From positions 1,736,001 through 1,800,000 of the forward strand of contig JAPNXP010000014.1 in NCBI GenBank assembly GCA_028753945.1: a stretch of 64,000 nt of DNA, given 5' to 3'. Both the position numbers and the translations under genes were made by a program. This stretch comes from Hexactinellida sp. DTS-2022 (Eukaryota; Porifera; Hexactinellida). The notes under the pieces were generated by a model. The model was not told the origin of the DNA. It worked only from the letters and a program-made list of their open reading frames with translations, and made no database searches. Shown in pieces: positions 47,291 to 58,299 of this stretch (within the stretch, counting starts at the first letter, position 1; each line of letters opens with the position of its first letter).

Positions 47291-47584
47291 CAGTGCTCGA
47301 CAAAATGAAATTTTTACGGTGGCTAACTAAGACACCACCCCACTTTTTCTGGTGGCGAAATAATAAATAGTGGCCGGTTTAACAAACCACTAATGGCTTA
47401 AATCTCTGATGCCGTAAATAACACTAATATTTATAACAAATAATGCAACGAAAAATTCAATCTACACAAAGTAAATAATCCACAATTTAAGCTGGATTAG
47501 TTATGCCACCAAAGGCAAATTTGGTGTTTAAAGAAATATTTTTGGTGGCTAACGCCACCAAACAATTTAATTTGTCGAGCACTG
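47291..47584. mobile_element. hAT-type MITE, CAGTGCTCGACAAA ends, copy A
   Basis: A 294-bp element. TIRs CAGTGCTCGACAAA and TTTGTCGAGCACTG; 8-bp TSD with 7/8 identity (CCAGTGAC, CTAGTGAC). Internal GGTGGC/GCCACC motifs. Confidence 0.9.
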
Positions 47585-47592
47585 CTAGTGAC

Positions 47593-48634
47593 CTTAGGAC
47601 ACTTACTGTTCAATTCTATTACTTTATAATATCCAGGCTATAAAATGTATTTGAAATACATATTTTATGGGTCTAGAAGGTCCACAAAAACACTAAATAC
47701 ATCCAATTCAGTTCGTTCAATTCAGATCAGTAGGTATGGCAAGCAAATATGTGTACCTATATTTACTTTTGTAGTGATGAAATTATATTTACGTTGGTAT
47801 TAATTATTCAGTATTTATAATTTATCAATATTTAGTTTACTTCGTTAATTAAAGGCTCTTCAGCCCTAACTGAGCAAACTCGTTCTTAACTGTTATTCTA
47901 TGGCTACATCATATAATGAATCTATGAATATTCTCACCTCAACTTGCGAATGCATACCTTTCCCATAGCATCAATTACAAAAATAGCACTAGATGGAATC
48001 AATACAAATATCCATATAGTTATTTATACAGGTTACTTTACGATTATTCTGCTATGGTTATATATTAATCAATTTGCCTATTGATCAATTGTATAAAGTA
48101 TCCAGGTAGGGAGCTATGAAGCCAGATTCACAATAATGCTTATAACTTCTTTTATAACACGTCATCCCTTCGGAATTTTCGATAATTTGGCTATCAAACA
48201 TATATCATGTGCCTATTTTATTAGTGTTACACAAGTTTATGTTTTATTTTTGGAAATAGCTCTCCATTGCTCCCTACCTAATACATTTATCTATTGATTA
48301 CACTAAAGTTCATAGCTCTACTATGGACACAGTTCTTACCAACTTTTATGAATTGGGGTCAGGTTTTGCTGATCCCCGGGATTTTTCTAATGAGATTTCT
48401 TCACTATGTAAACTTTGGCTGCGCATAATTTGTTTTTTATCGAATAGAATTTGCTCAAACTTTGCAGAAGCATTTAGCCATATATTATATGCAACATTCA
48501 GGGAAGACCTCGATTTTTCGTAAAATTTGGGGTTTTTTTGATTCAGTAGGGCTGGAGAGCCTTCGTTCAGTTCGTTAAATTCCTTCAATTTCAATAAGTT
48601 CGTTCACGAACCTTTCATTATGTGAGATAACAAG
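47593..48634. other. AT-rich spacer, no gene supported
   Basis: Short frames at 48323-48523 (+) and 48346-48594 (-) overlap each other and have no recognisable domain. Confidence 0.3.
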
Positions 48635-48673
48635 GTGTTACTTAAAGTATTAGATATCTGCACTCACTCAATG

Positions 48674-49027
48674 GCTGAAGCAACTATAATAACTCAGCCC
48701 TATAAGCCAGACGGAAGTCCTTCTCGTGCTAGACTAAAAACCACAACCATTCCAGAGCCCACTTACGACAGCAATGCTGCTCAGTTCAGTTTGAAGAAAA
48801 TTACGTCACAAGCAAATATCTTTGATAAGGTTCCTACCAAAGCGCTGAAGTCTATCGCGAGCAGCTTATTATCTCTGAGATCCAGCTGGTTGAATCCTCG
48901 GTCTGAAACGGATGAGTCTGCCAAGAATAGTGAGCATGTCGTGAGAGAGATGAGGAAATCTGAGAGCGCAACTGCAATGGAAATTTACGAGAAGCACCAA
49001 GAAGATACTAAAATCCTCAAGGAATAG
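48674..49027 (+). CDS. Hypothetical 117-residue protein
   Basis: Open frame from an ATG at 48674 (MAEATIITQPYKPDG); an upstream ATG at 48635 is less likely. The protein is hydrophilic: a Pro/Thr-rich N-terminus (RLKTTTIPEPTYDSN), a middle block KKITSQANIFDKVPTKALKS, and a charged, helix-prone C-terminus (EHVVREMRKSESATAMEIYE, KHQEDTKILKE). No signal peptide, membrane segment or known motif. It could be one exon of a host gene, a transposon fragment or a chance frame. Confidence 0.3.
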   Translation, partial: AEATIITQPYKPDGSPSRARLKTTTIPEPTYDSNAAQFSLKKITSQANIFDKVPTKALKSIASSLLSLRSSWLNPRSETDESAKNSEHVVREMRKSESATAMEIYEKHQEDTKILKE

Positions 49028-49214
49028 TGAGTTCCAGATATTTCTATACAATCTATTCTCTCTAATTGTCCACTTCTTTAATACATAGTACACTTTTTAA
49101 TAGTCCACTATTACCATGTCCAAATCAACTATTTATATATCTGTAATAGTCCATATTCTCTAATAGTCCACGTTGGGCCAATTGCCCACTGTTGGAGCAT
49201 TAGAGAGAACCGTG

Positions 49215-49482
49215 CAGTGCTCGACAAATTACGTGGTTTGGTGCCGTTATCCACCAAAAATCTTTCTTAAGCCACCAAATTTAAACTTTAGTGGCTTAAC
49301 TAATCCACCATTAATTGTGGAATTATTTGATATTGTGTTGATTATATTGTTCGCTGCATTATTGGTTATTAATATTAGTGTTCTTTTACGGCATCAGAAG
49401 TTTGTCAAGCCATCTGTGGATTCTTAATCCGGCCGTTGATTATTCTTTAGCCACCATCAAAATTTCACTTTGTCGAGCACTG
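49215..49482. mobile_element. hAT-type MITE, CAGTGCTCGACAAA ends, copy B
   Basis: A 268-bp relative of 47291-47584 with TSD GAACCGTG/GAACAGTG (7/8). A hydrophobic frame inside (to 49427) is a by-product of its AT-rich centre. Confidence 0.9.
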
Positions 49483-49749
49483 GAACAGTGTGTATATAGC
49501 TTCTAAATCATAACTTATGCGCCTAGAAGCTTATATTTTCCTCGAGAGAATCAATAAAATTAATGAAATACAAGTTGGTTTAAGTACATATTTATGGTTT
49601 ATGTTTCAGTAGTAATATGTCGAGGGTTTACCACCGACTAGATCAGGCCTTCCCAAATAGCGGCGCGAGCGCCATTTGTGGCGCGCGGAACATTTCCATG
49701 TGGCGCGAGAACAATTTAGTAAATGTTCAATTACCCACTAAATAGAAAG

Positions 49750-50070
49750 CAGGGTTTCATACAGTGTGGGGAGGCGCCCCGGGATTCCCCCCCCCCAGAA
49801 ATTTGGAAAGTATGATGTTAATATTAAGATGCAGCAGCAGTTAGAATAGCTTTCCTAGTGTAAACTTAGTACATAACAATAATAATACTCCACGACTCTA
49901 TTCTGTAGAACTCTATAGCACTCTATTGTTTTGGCTTACAGGAGCTTCGCCCCTGGACCCGACTGGGGGGCTTACAGCGCCCTCCAGATCCCCACCTGGC
50001 GATGGGATTAATTTTACAAAGTGGATCCACAAACATTCACCCCCAGAAACAAATTCTCTATGAAACCCTG
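49750..50070. mobile_element. Nested MITE, CAGGGTTTCATA ends
   Basis: A 321-bp element. TIRs CAGGGTTTCATA and TATGAAACCCTG; 5-bp direct repeat GAAAG on both sides. The interior shares GAGCTTCGCCCCTGGACCC with 2750-2790. Confidence 0.8.
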
Positions 50071-50134
50071 GAAAGGTATAATTTATTGGAGTTGTAAGTC
50101 AAAATTCATTATTTATGAGAAGTTCAAGGTAGTG

Positions 50135-50956
50135 CATGGCCTACTTAATATACGGCAATATATGTCGCCGAGAAGGCGACATATATAGCCGTTGAGATAA
50201 TGAGATAATTAACACTTAATTCATTATTAGGTAATGACTCACTATCTCAAAAATTATTGAAGTTAGGCATATAAAATGTATTATCGATGAATAGGAAGTT
50301 ACCTATTCCGGACAGATCAGTACCAGTCTAGTTTACATAACATTCATAGTTTTTGAGTTATGGCACATTTTAAGAAATACAGTCAGGTCTGCTTATTATG
50401 AACAAGATTTCGTCTGCTTAATATGAAGATTTTTTATTATGAACAAACCCTACGGTCCCAATTTAACAACTTATATAGGGTTTTTATTAAGTTGAGTTCG
50501 CTTATTATGAAGTCTCCCTATTGTGAACACAATTTTTGGTCCCTAGAATGTTCATAATAAAAGAACCTGACTGTATACATTTTCCATGGCAACCGAGGAA
50601 TCTGTCAACATTCCATTTATAATTTCGATATATTTTATTCTACTACTTCTGGGGTTAACCATGTTCCAATTTTCAACATTTATAACGCGTTTAACTATGT
50701 TAAAAGTATGCTAGAAAAACAAGATAATACGCAACCAAAAAACCATAGCGTTGTCAGATGATGACATATCACAATTCTGGAGGGTGCTATGTATACCTGG
50801 ATACCATATTCCTATATAGTTTTAATACACTTTTCAGCTCTATCATTGCTAATTATTCGAATAAAGATCAATTCTCCATTTTGAAAATTAGAAACTGGCC
50901 TCTTTGTTTTATGGCCTTCTCGGCGACATATATAGCCGTATATTAAGTAGGCCATG
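50135..50956. mobile_element. Nested element, CATGGCCTACTTAATATACG ends, 7-bp TSD
   Basis: An 822-bp element with TIRs CATGGCCTACTTAATATACG and complement, plus inner TATATGTCGCCGAGAAGGC. TSD GGTAGTG (50128-50134, 50957-50963). It carries a half copy of the 26245 foldback, an inverted R4 copy (50715-50870) and a TA-flanked MITE (50380-50573). Confidence 0.85.
50380..50573. mobile_element. Palindromic TA-flanked MITE, second copy
   Basis: 194 bp, same as 1849-2042 in inverted orientation. It splits the foldback arm, whose intact relative at 26545-26808 shows the empty site (AAGAAATA|TGCATTT). Confidence 0.88.
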
Positions 50957-51033
50957 GGTAGTGGCGCTTCGAACAGTCCCATTAAAGGTATATGGCCCTC
51001 CATCCAATATAATTGGGAAGCCCTGGACTAGAT

Positions 51034-52017
51034 TCAGGGCCGGGTCGATGCAAATATTTTGGTGTATATGCACTTAGGAAAAAGAAAGTACGTACTCTCT
51101 GATAATACGTCCTTTTACTATTAACCGATTTTTTCTCCAATTTGATACATTATAAATGATTCGGTTAATCCGTACTCTGATAAGACGTACCTGGATCACA
51201 CGTACCAATTTCTATTCCCAACTAAGTAAAATGCATTAATTTATATTCGGTTAGTATCAGTGTATTATACAGCCATTTTTAAATACGCTCCGAATCCTGG
51301 TCTGATCAATTTTGATATGCCTAAATCACAAATTATTATTACGGTATAGGAGGATTCCAAAATTTCGCGCTCCTAAATTCAAATTTTCCAAAAATCATAC
51401 TCCAAAGGAGTGTCTCGAGCTCCTGGATAATTCCTTGGTTAGTATGTCGAAAAATTATCAGCAGAACTCAGTTTGTGTATTGATTGTCTGATTACGATAC
51501 AACTAAATATTTTAATCTTATCGTTATGTGCAAACTTCTACATCGTATTTACATTATTGTACAGGTCAGTATTTCGACTCGTGGATTATGCATACGGATA
51601 ATACTTACCCCGGTTAGTAAGTACTTTTTCTTGTTTCCCAGGCTGCTAAGTCTTAACCGAGTCTCTTGTAGTTAATAACTTCCAAATATTATAATTGTTA
51701 AACAAGTATGCGAATTTCGCATTTTTCACTTCTAGTGTGAATATTTATGTTGTTATTTACAAAAATATTTGAATAAAATATTAAACATTCAAAATGTACC
51801 CAGTAGTCAGCTTCCAAGTTCCAACGAGTATTATAGGTAAACAAGTATGCTGATTTTGATTTTCGCAGTTGTAAATTTCTAAAATGTATATTTCAACAGG
51901 TATCTTATGTAGTACGTATGGAAAATACTACCTATGATCCCCCTGGAAATGGTAGTATATAAATATAAAAATATTTTCTAACTATATAATCGATGGTACA
52001 CAGTGTGGAACCATGGG
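51034..52017. other. No gene seen
   Basis: AT-rich; CAGGGCCGGGTCGATGC at 51035 looks like a lone hAT-type end. Imperfect inverted motifs around 51090-51200 (TACGT..TGATAA.ACGTAC) suggest a decayed MITE. Confidence 0.35.
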
Positions 52018-52025
52018 GTAATAGG

Positions 52026-53285
52026 TAGGGTAACCATTTTTCAGGTTTTAGCTTGGACAGTCCAGTTTTTGTTTACAATTATTGTGCAATGTCCAGTAAT
52101 TTTCTATATTGTCCAGGGTTTTTTTGCAATTTTTTTTTGTCATCCAATTGTCTCCGATTCGCTCACATTCAACTAATACAGTGTCCAGTTTTTTACTGTG
52201 CCGACTATACTATAGTATAGTGGCCCATGCGCCCAGTTCTAATCTTAGTGCTTTGGTTAGTAATTATAATAATAATTATTATTATCCTTCCGTATCCTCT
52301 CCACAGAACAGAGTCATATTTACTAAGAACTGAAATTTTCATGGGTTACAGATCTGCACTTGAGGTCTTGATTTTTATTACATTATTTTGAACACATTTT
52401 TACGCCTGTTTAATGTTAGAAAAGGAGCAATAAATAAATAGCGAATATTGATTTTATATGCTTTCGATAGAGAATTTAATTCTACACTTCTTCACAGTGC
52501 ACGAATTTTCAAATTGGGCTTCGTTTGTGCCACAATTGAGTTGCAAATTCCCTTTGTTTACTAACACTTCAGTTCAATTGAAAGTGTTAAATCTAATTTA
52601 TTGTTTCAACTTGTGATTATTATATTGATTCAACTTGTGAATTCTATTTGGCTTCTATTCAATCGCAGTAATACTATATTATGGATTGAATCAAATTAAA
52701 TTAATTAAATAAGGAATTTGTTGAATTTTCCTCAACTCACCGTGGATAGCATTGCTAAATGAATTAACTATTTATAGAATATATTATCTATACATAATGA
52801 ATGAATGGCATTAAACTCAAGATGGTTTAAGATATAAACAAACTTCCAATTTACCAATCGTTCCATGTAGCTCGTGACCACTTGACAAATATGTAATAAC
52901 ACCCTGACGTGATGGTGTGACATGGCGAAAAAATCCAATGGAACATACTGTGTCGACAGTATGTTCCATTGGTGGCACTATCAATATACCACCACCAAAG
53001 GAACATGCGTCGGCACAGGCTACAATTTTTTATAACCTGTGTCCAGGCAGGGGCGGTCGCAGGATCTGGCCAGCCCGGGGCAAAAGAGCAGCTTTTAGTA
53101 TAAATCCGGGGCATGCTCCATGTAATTATACTACCAATTGGGCTGAAATCCGGGGCAAAATATTTTAACCCGGGGCATTTGCCCCGGATGCCCCCCCATG
53201 GGACCGCCACTGTGTCCAGGATTGTCGATTTTTGTCGAAATTTGAAAAATGTCAGGTTTTGGCCCAAAATCCTCTGGTCACCCTA
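52026..53285. mobile_element. hAT-type element, TAGGGTRACCA ends
   Basis: Ends TAGGGTAACCA and TGGTCACCCTA; 8-bp TSD GTAATAGG (52018-52025, 53286-53293). Internal TGTCCAG repeats. It carries one hairpin unit (52195-52245), an inverted copy of the 1.4-kb repeat (52290-52905), a GCCGAC hairpin (52925-53030) and a MITE (53048-53212). No transposase. Confidence 0.88.
53048..53212. mobile_element. hAT-type MITE nested at 53 kb
   Basis: A 165-bp element. Ends CAGGGGCGGTCGCAGG and GGGACCGCCACTG; perfect TSD TGTCCAGG (53040-53047, 53213-53220). GGGGCA repeats inside. Confidence 0.92.
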
Positions 53286-53970
53286 GTAATAGGTCTAATT
53301 TACGAGTGTGAAGTTAGCAAAAGATTCAAGTGAGCACACTTCAAACGCCAATTTGACTCACTTATACATGCTCAATTGACTTGATCTTTGTTTTGCTTGA
53401 AAGAGGGGATAAAGTGGATTAGGAATATCCCATATTTTACACAAAAAGGTGTGAAATTTATACTTGAAAATTTACATAAAATTTCCTTTTTTTAAAAAGT
53501 TTGTTTAGAAAATTGTCAATTTTTAATTTGAGCCTACAAATTTTTGTAACAGTGAATTGTAGATCTCAAAATGTCATGAATAGATTAGTATTTCCAACTA
53601 GCTCTGATAATTTTAAATTCTACATTATTTGACTTTTCCGTAAAGTTCGATACTCAATTGTTGATTAATATATTCTTCATCACTATTAGATGATTAATGT
53701 GTTACTAATTTAACATTGTCTATATAACCGTTGACGTAAAGACATGACGATAGGTTAGTTATGATTACGATTACGATTAGGATAATAGCTAAATTGTGTG
53801 ATCGATTAAAATTGATGGAGATTGTAATCGTAATTGGCCCCAACCTGATGATGATCCTTGAGTGCTATTTGTTAGTTCACAATTATCACTTCAGTTTTGA
53901 AAAATGTATATTATTATCTACAGGTAAATTGTTCTGTAGTATAAAACATGGTATACTTTGATTAAGAGGC

Positions 53971-56402
53971 GTGTATACTGAAATTATTACTAAGATCAAT
54001 AATAACTCTGGTTTTCTCCTGGATTCTTCCGAATCAAAATGCATAGATTTAGAAAATCATGAAAGTAATGATTCATGCGTAGAAGTCTCTAACCGAGATC
54101 ATACCTCTTTATGTAGTACTGACTTTGATATTTCTTCAAACTCTGCAAATTTATTAGGGTCATCAGATAAATTGGAAATCAATTAAAATGGTGAATTCAT
54201 TGTAAGTTTTGAAGAATGGCAAAATATTACTTCAACGGATTCCGAAGGTAATACTAAATGTAATCAAAACTGGACCAATATTTTTGCAGAAAAATTACTA
54301 GAATGTGTCCCGTACTGTGTGTTAGTGTTTAAGATTCACTGGTTTAGCAAATTGAATAGTCGTAAACATAACTGTGCTTATTTTCAGGCTCGTGCTTATT
54401 GTAAATTTGATAACTGCCTTTCATTTCATATTTGTATTCAAGATAGACCAGATCCTTTAAATACTTGGGTTAGGGTTATCTATTCTACCCGAGGGGTGAT
54501 ATCTTCTCAACATTTTTGAAGAAAAAACGGCTCATTCGAGACATCTATCAGGAAATTTGCGCTGTCAGGTCGCTCAAAAATTGGATAATTTTTCCACCAG
54601 TAAGTATTACTATTCCCAATTTGGCGATCCATTTGAACTTTCTCAATATAAATACGGTAATTTAACTCGCTTAAAATCACAAACATGTTTAAGGAAAGTT
54701 AAATCGGAAACAAGATCTGCAGCACGATTTTCTACTGATCAGTTAGTTTATATTTCAGAAACACGGTCTTATTTTTGTCAATTATTACCTGGTAGCTTAA
54801 TGTCAGGATATATACAATACTTTGCTCAACATCCTTTTGTAATACACATGCATACAGAAGAACAGATTAGGTTATTTAATTGTTATAAAAAAGATACGAT
54901 AGTTCTCAATTTAGATGCGACTGGATCAATTATCAGTAACCCTTTTCCTGGTTCTACAAGAATATTTTACTATGCCTTAACTCTACAACACCCAAAGTAT
55001 AAAATGAGTCCGGTTCCAGTTGCGGAAATGATAAGTAATGACCATACAACAGCTGAAATAACCCATTTCCTATACAGATGGTTTTTAACATGCAAAAAAG
55101 TTATTTCCAAAGACCTAAATATAGCCCAAGTTGAAATGGATTACAGTTGGGCTATTTTACATAGCGCATGTACTGTGTTTATTAAATCTAGCTTGGTTGA
55201 TTACCTAGAAAAGTGCTGGCTTATTATCGTCAACAAAGAAGAACTTAATTTGGAACCAGTCCTTCATATTTGTTCAGAACACATAATGCATAGATTTTCT
55301 CATCAAATAGCTAAGAAATTCAAGGTTGACAAGAAATTAAAATCATTGATACTGTATGTTTTAGGATCAATGATTTCATATAAACAAATTTCAAAACTTG
55401 ATACTTTGTTCACCTCATTATGCTATGTACTAGCTAGTGAATTTATTATTCCTTTAGTGAGTGAACATTTGATTGTCCTAGAATCATTAATACAGGGGGA
55501 GCCGGGAGTATTCCTTTGATTTGGATGTAGAGGACATTGGTAAAGAAAACGAATCCAATGAAAATGCTAAAACATATAAAGAAAAATCGCTATTTGGTCG
55601 ACATTTTAGTTCCCTCTGGAATGAATGTATTAATGACATACAGAAATATGAAACATCTATCAAAACCAAATTAAATTTTAATACCTGTTTTAAACCTAAT
55701 ATCTTAAAACATATCCTCACTTATTACATGCCATTAGTTCCTTTGTGGAGTGGGCTAATTCTTAATATTATAAAACCTGATAATCATCCTACAGATAGTA
55801 ATGCACCTGTTGAAAATTGGTTCAGGATTGTTAAATACAGTATTTTTGATGGCAAACTAAATATTAAAGCTGCAGATTTTATTCGACAAATATATCCAAA
55901 TATCCAAGAGCGAATTGCGGCATTTAGATTTGGCTTTGAGGCTATAGCGAAAAAAGTCTTTGTACCTAAGAAGAGGAAGTTATCACAAGTTATCCCTGAA
56001 GAGGAAGTTTGTTATGAAAAATGGTCTAAACGAAAGAAATGCAATTCTAGTTATATATACCCTCAGATAAATAAAATTGAGAAAGCATTTGGACAATTTC
56101 CCACAAAACGACATTGTAGCAACGTGACTAAAAGGTTTGTAAAAGACCAACTAGAAAATACCTTGCAACATTGCAATAATTCATTAATGTCCAATCTAAA
56201 TAAAAGAACACCTAGTTTGAATTCACCCAAAGATAATGTTCTTTCAAACTACCTATCCAAGATGTCAATATTATATCGGATTGTGATTTAGTTGAAATTT
56301 CAATTGACTATAGCATACTACCTCCATTTCATCCTGTAACACCATTATGGCAAAGTAACATGTGTAAAGATCTTAAGCTCAATATGGTAAATGGTATATA
56401 AT
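53971..56402 (+). pseudogene. MULE (NOF-like) DDE transposase, frameshifted
   Basis: Reading blocks in order. An acidic N-terminus starts near 53971 (IDLENHESNDSCVEVSNRDH), with a TAA at 54184. A Cys/His region around 54310-54470 holds VLVFKIHWFSKL, KHNCAYFQARAYCKF and CLSFHICIQD. After a shift at about 54514 come HLSGNLRC and the catalytic core in the 54557-55519 frame: VLNLDATGSI (Asp), AQVEMDYSWAILHS (Asp), HICSEHIMHRFSHQ (C..H). Another shift near 55505 leads to 55521-56291 with SNAPVENWFRIVKY (Glu). A third shift near 56262 leads to PPFHPVTPLWQSNMCKDLKL and a TAA at about 56400. Core spacing fits MULE; the DATGSI style and OTU linkage suggest the NOF lineage (from memory, to be tested). 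Confidence 0.75.
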
Positions 56403-56914
56403 ATAATTCAAACAATGATAACAACAATATTAATCTACAAGTATGTAGTCCTTGCAGGTATAAAACAATTGCAGGAGATGGGAATTGTCTATTTTCATCA
56501 TTATGTTATTGGATAACTGGCAGTGTTGATGACCAAACGACAGTACGCAATATAATAGTCAATAATATGATAGGGAAGTATAGGGATGTTTGCTATAATT
56601 ATGTTAAAAACAAGTATCCAGTCACAGTCAGTGGTTTCAGAAGTACCATAGATTACGTAAATAAAATCAGAATGAGAAGAGAGTCAAGAGACAGAATATG
56701 GGGAACTGATACTGAATTGTTTTCCGCGGCCTTAATTTTCCAAACTGATATTTGGGTCTATTCAGTTGGAAACAAATGGGAAATATTCTCAGGATCAGGG
56801 AAAAGTATAGGTGAAGTGATACAATCACCACCATCTAACTATTTAGGGAGTATATACATTCATTACACAGGAAATCATTATGAACCCATTCTAGGAGTAG
56901 TAAAAGACAGTTAA
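56403..56914 (+). pseudogene. OTU-type cysteine protease domain
   Basis: Immediately downstream of and in the same frame as the transposase tail, after a TAA. CRYKTIAGDGNCLFSSLCYW carries the OTU Asp and catalytic Cys (DGNC). The C-terminal NHYEPILGV gives the catalytic His. About 150 residues, a normal minimal OTU domain, open to the stop at 56914. OTU enzymes cleave ubiquitin chains; as part of a transposon it may act on transposase turnover (inference). Whether it was fused to the transposase or separate cannot be decided because of the intervening stop. Confidence 0.85.
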
Positions 56915-57280
56915 TATACTTACTCTAGCATCTAAATTATGTAATGGTACTTTAGTGGGGATTTGTATAGTTTATACAGTTCTATGCATATTATTAGTCT
57001 CTATTATCATTATTAGTTATTATTCTTATATTAAATGTTGTTTAATATGAATTAACTTAGTATTTCAAATTGTATCGAATGAGATCTATGAATTCTGAAA
57101 GTCTTAGATTTACAATTGTAAGTGAATAAGTTGGAAAAACTAAATTAAACTATAAATTATCAGAGGTAGTTGAAATACTGATCTATTCATGACATTTTGA
57201 GATCTATAATTCACTGTTACAAAAATTTGTAGGCTCAAATTAAAAATTGACAATTTTCTAAACAAACTTTTTAAAAAAAA

Positions 57281-57788
57281 GGAAATTTTATGTAAATTTT
57301 CAAGTACAAATTTCACACCTTTTTGTGTAAAATATGGGATATTCCTAATCCACTTTATCCCCTCTTTCAAGCAAAACAAAGATCAAGTCAATTGAGCATG
57401 TATAAGTGAGTCAAATTGGCGTTTGAAGTGTGCTCACTTTATGAAAAAAATTAGGAAATTTTATGTAAAATTTTCAAGTACAAATTTCACACCTTTTTGT
57501 GTAAAATATGGGATATTCCTAATCCACTTTATCCCCTCTTTCAAGCAAAACAAAGATCAAGTCAATTGAGCATGTATAAGTGGGTAAAATTGGCGTTTGA
57601 AGTGTGCTCACTTTTTGAAAAAAAAAAAAGGAAATTTTATGTAAATTTTCAAGTACAAATTTTACACCTTTTTGTGTAAAATATGGGATATTCCTAATCC
57701 ACTTTATCCCCTCTTTCAAGCAAAACAAAGATCATGTCAATTGAGCATGTATGAGTGGGTCAAATTGGCCTTTGAAGTGTGCTCACTT
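57281..57788. repeat. Three tandem copies of a 174-bp block in the right TIR
   Basis: Units start near 57281, 57454 and 57628, each GGAAATTTTATGTAAATTTTC through GAAGTGTGCTCACTT. The left TIR has one copy, inverted (53329-53490). Confidence 0.92.
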
Positions 57789-57823
57789 GAATCTTTTGCT
57801 AACTTCACACTCGTGTCTAATTT

Positions 57824-58033
57824 TGACTTAGCTAAATGCTAAATTAAATGCATTCATTCGATTCTACAATATTGAAAGATTAGAAAACTGTTATTATCAT
57901 TTGCCTGGCTAAATATATCATGCTTACACAATGTCTCAAAGTTATTCATAAAATTGGAAAATTAAATTTCTGAAAAACCACAAATACCAATTGGTTAGCA
58001 TACGTTTCTCAATTTATTGTACTTGATTCTTTG
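57824..58033. other. Spacer between two elements
   Basis: AT-rich, no features recognised. Confidence 0.4.
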
Positions 58034-58299
58034 TAGTCCAGCAATATGGTGCCAGATTTGGCACTGAAGTAGTATTTTAGGAATTCCTCTATTTCAGCTA
58101 TGGCACATGTAGTAATTCCGCCAAAATTTTGTGATCGGAATGTTGCTACATTCCTGCGTTTTCAAAGAATTAAGAAGCACTGACCCAACAATGTTCTGCC
58201 TGATAAGCTACTCTCTTAGTGTGTTGAATTAAGGCATCACTTGTAGAAGGTACTCTCGAGAGATCTTCCTCTCTGGGAGAAGAGAACTTTCCTGGCTTC

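Larger units (their letters stand above)
49644..51025. mobile_element. hAT-type element hosting nested insertions
   Basis: Ends CAGGCCTTCCCAA and TTGGGAAGCCCTG; perfect 8-bp TSD GACTAGAT (49636-49643, 51026-51033). After removing nested elements (49750-50070 and 50135-50956) only about 240 bp remain, with GGCGCGAGCGCC-like palindromes. No transposase. Confidence 0.92.
53302..57814 (+). mobile_element. MULE with foldback-type TIRs and OTU protease
   Basis: Perfect 9-bp TSD GTCTAATTT (53293-53301, 57815-57823). TIR starts ACGAGTGTGAAGTTAGCAAA. Left TIR is about 53302-53610. The right TIR (about 57175-57814) is longer because a block of about 174 bp is present three times. Carries a DDE transposase and an OTU domain on the plus strand. 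A 9-bp TSD plus long, internally repeated TIRs fit MULEs, especially foldback/NOF-type. Confidence 0.92.

Noticed and set aside
49173..49427. Hydrophobic frame that looks like a transmembrane protein
   Set aside because: It lies across a hAT-type MITE (49215-49482) and its boundaries, and has no homologue in the sister copy at 47291-47584.
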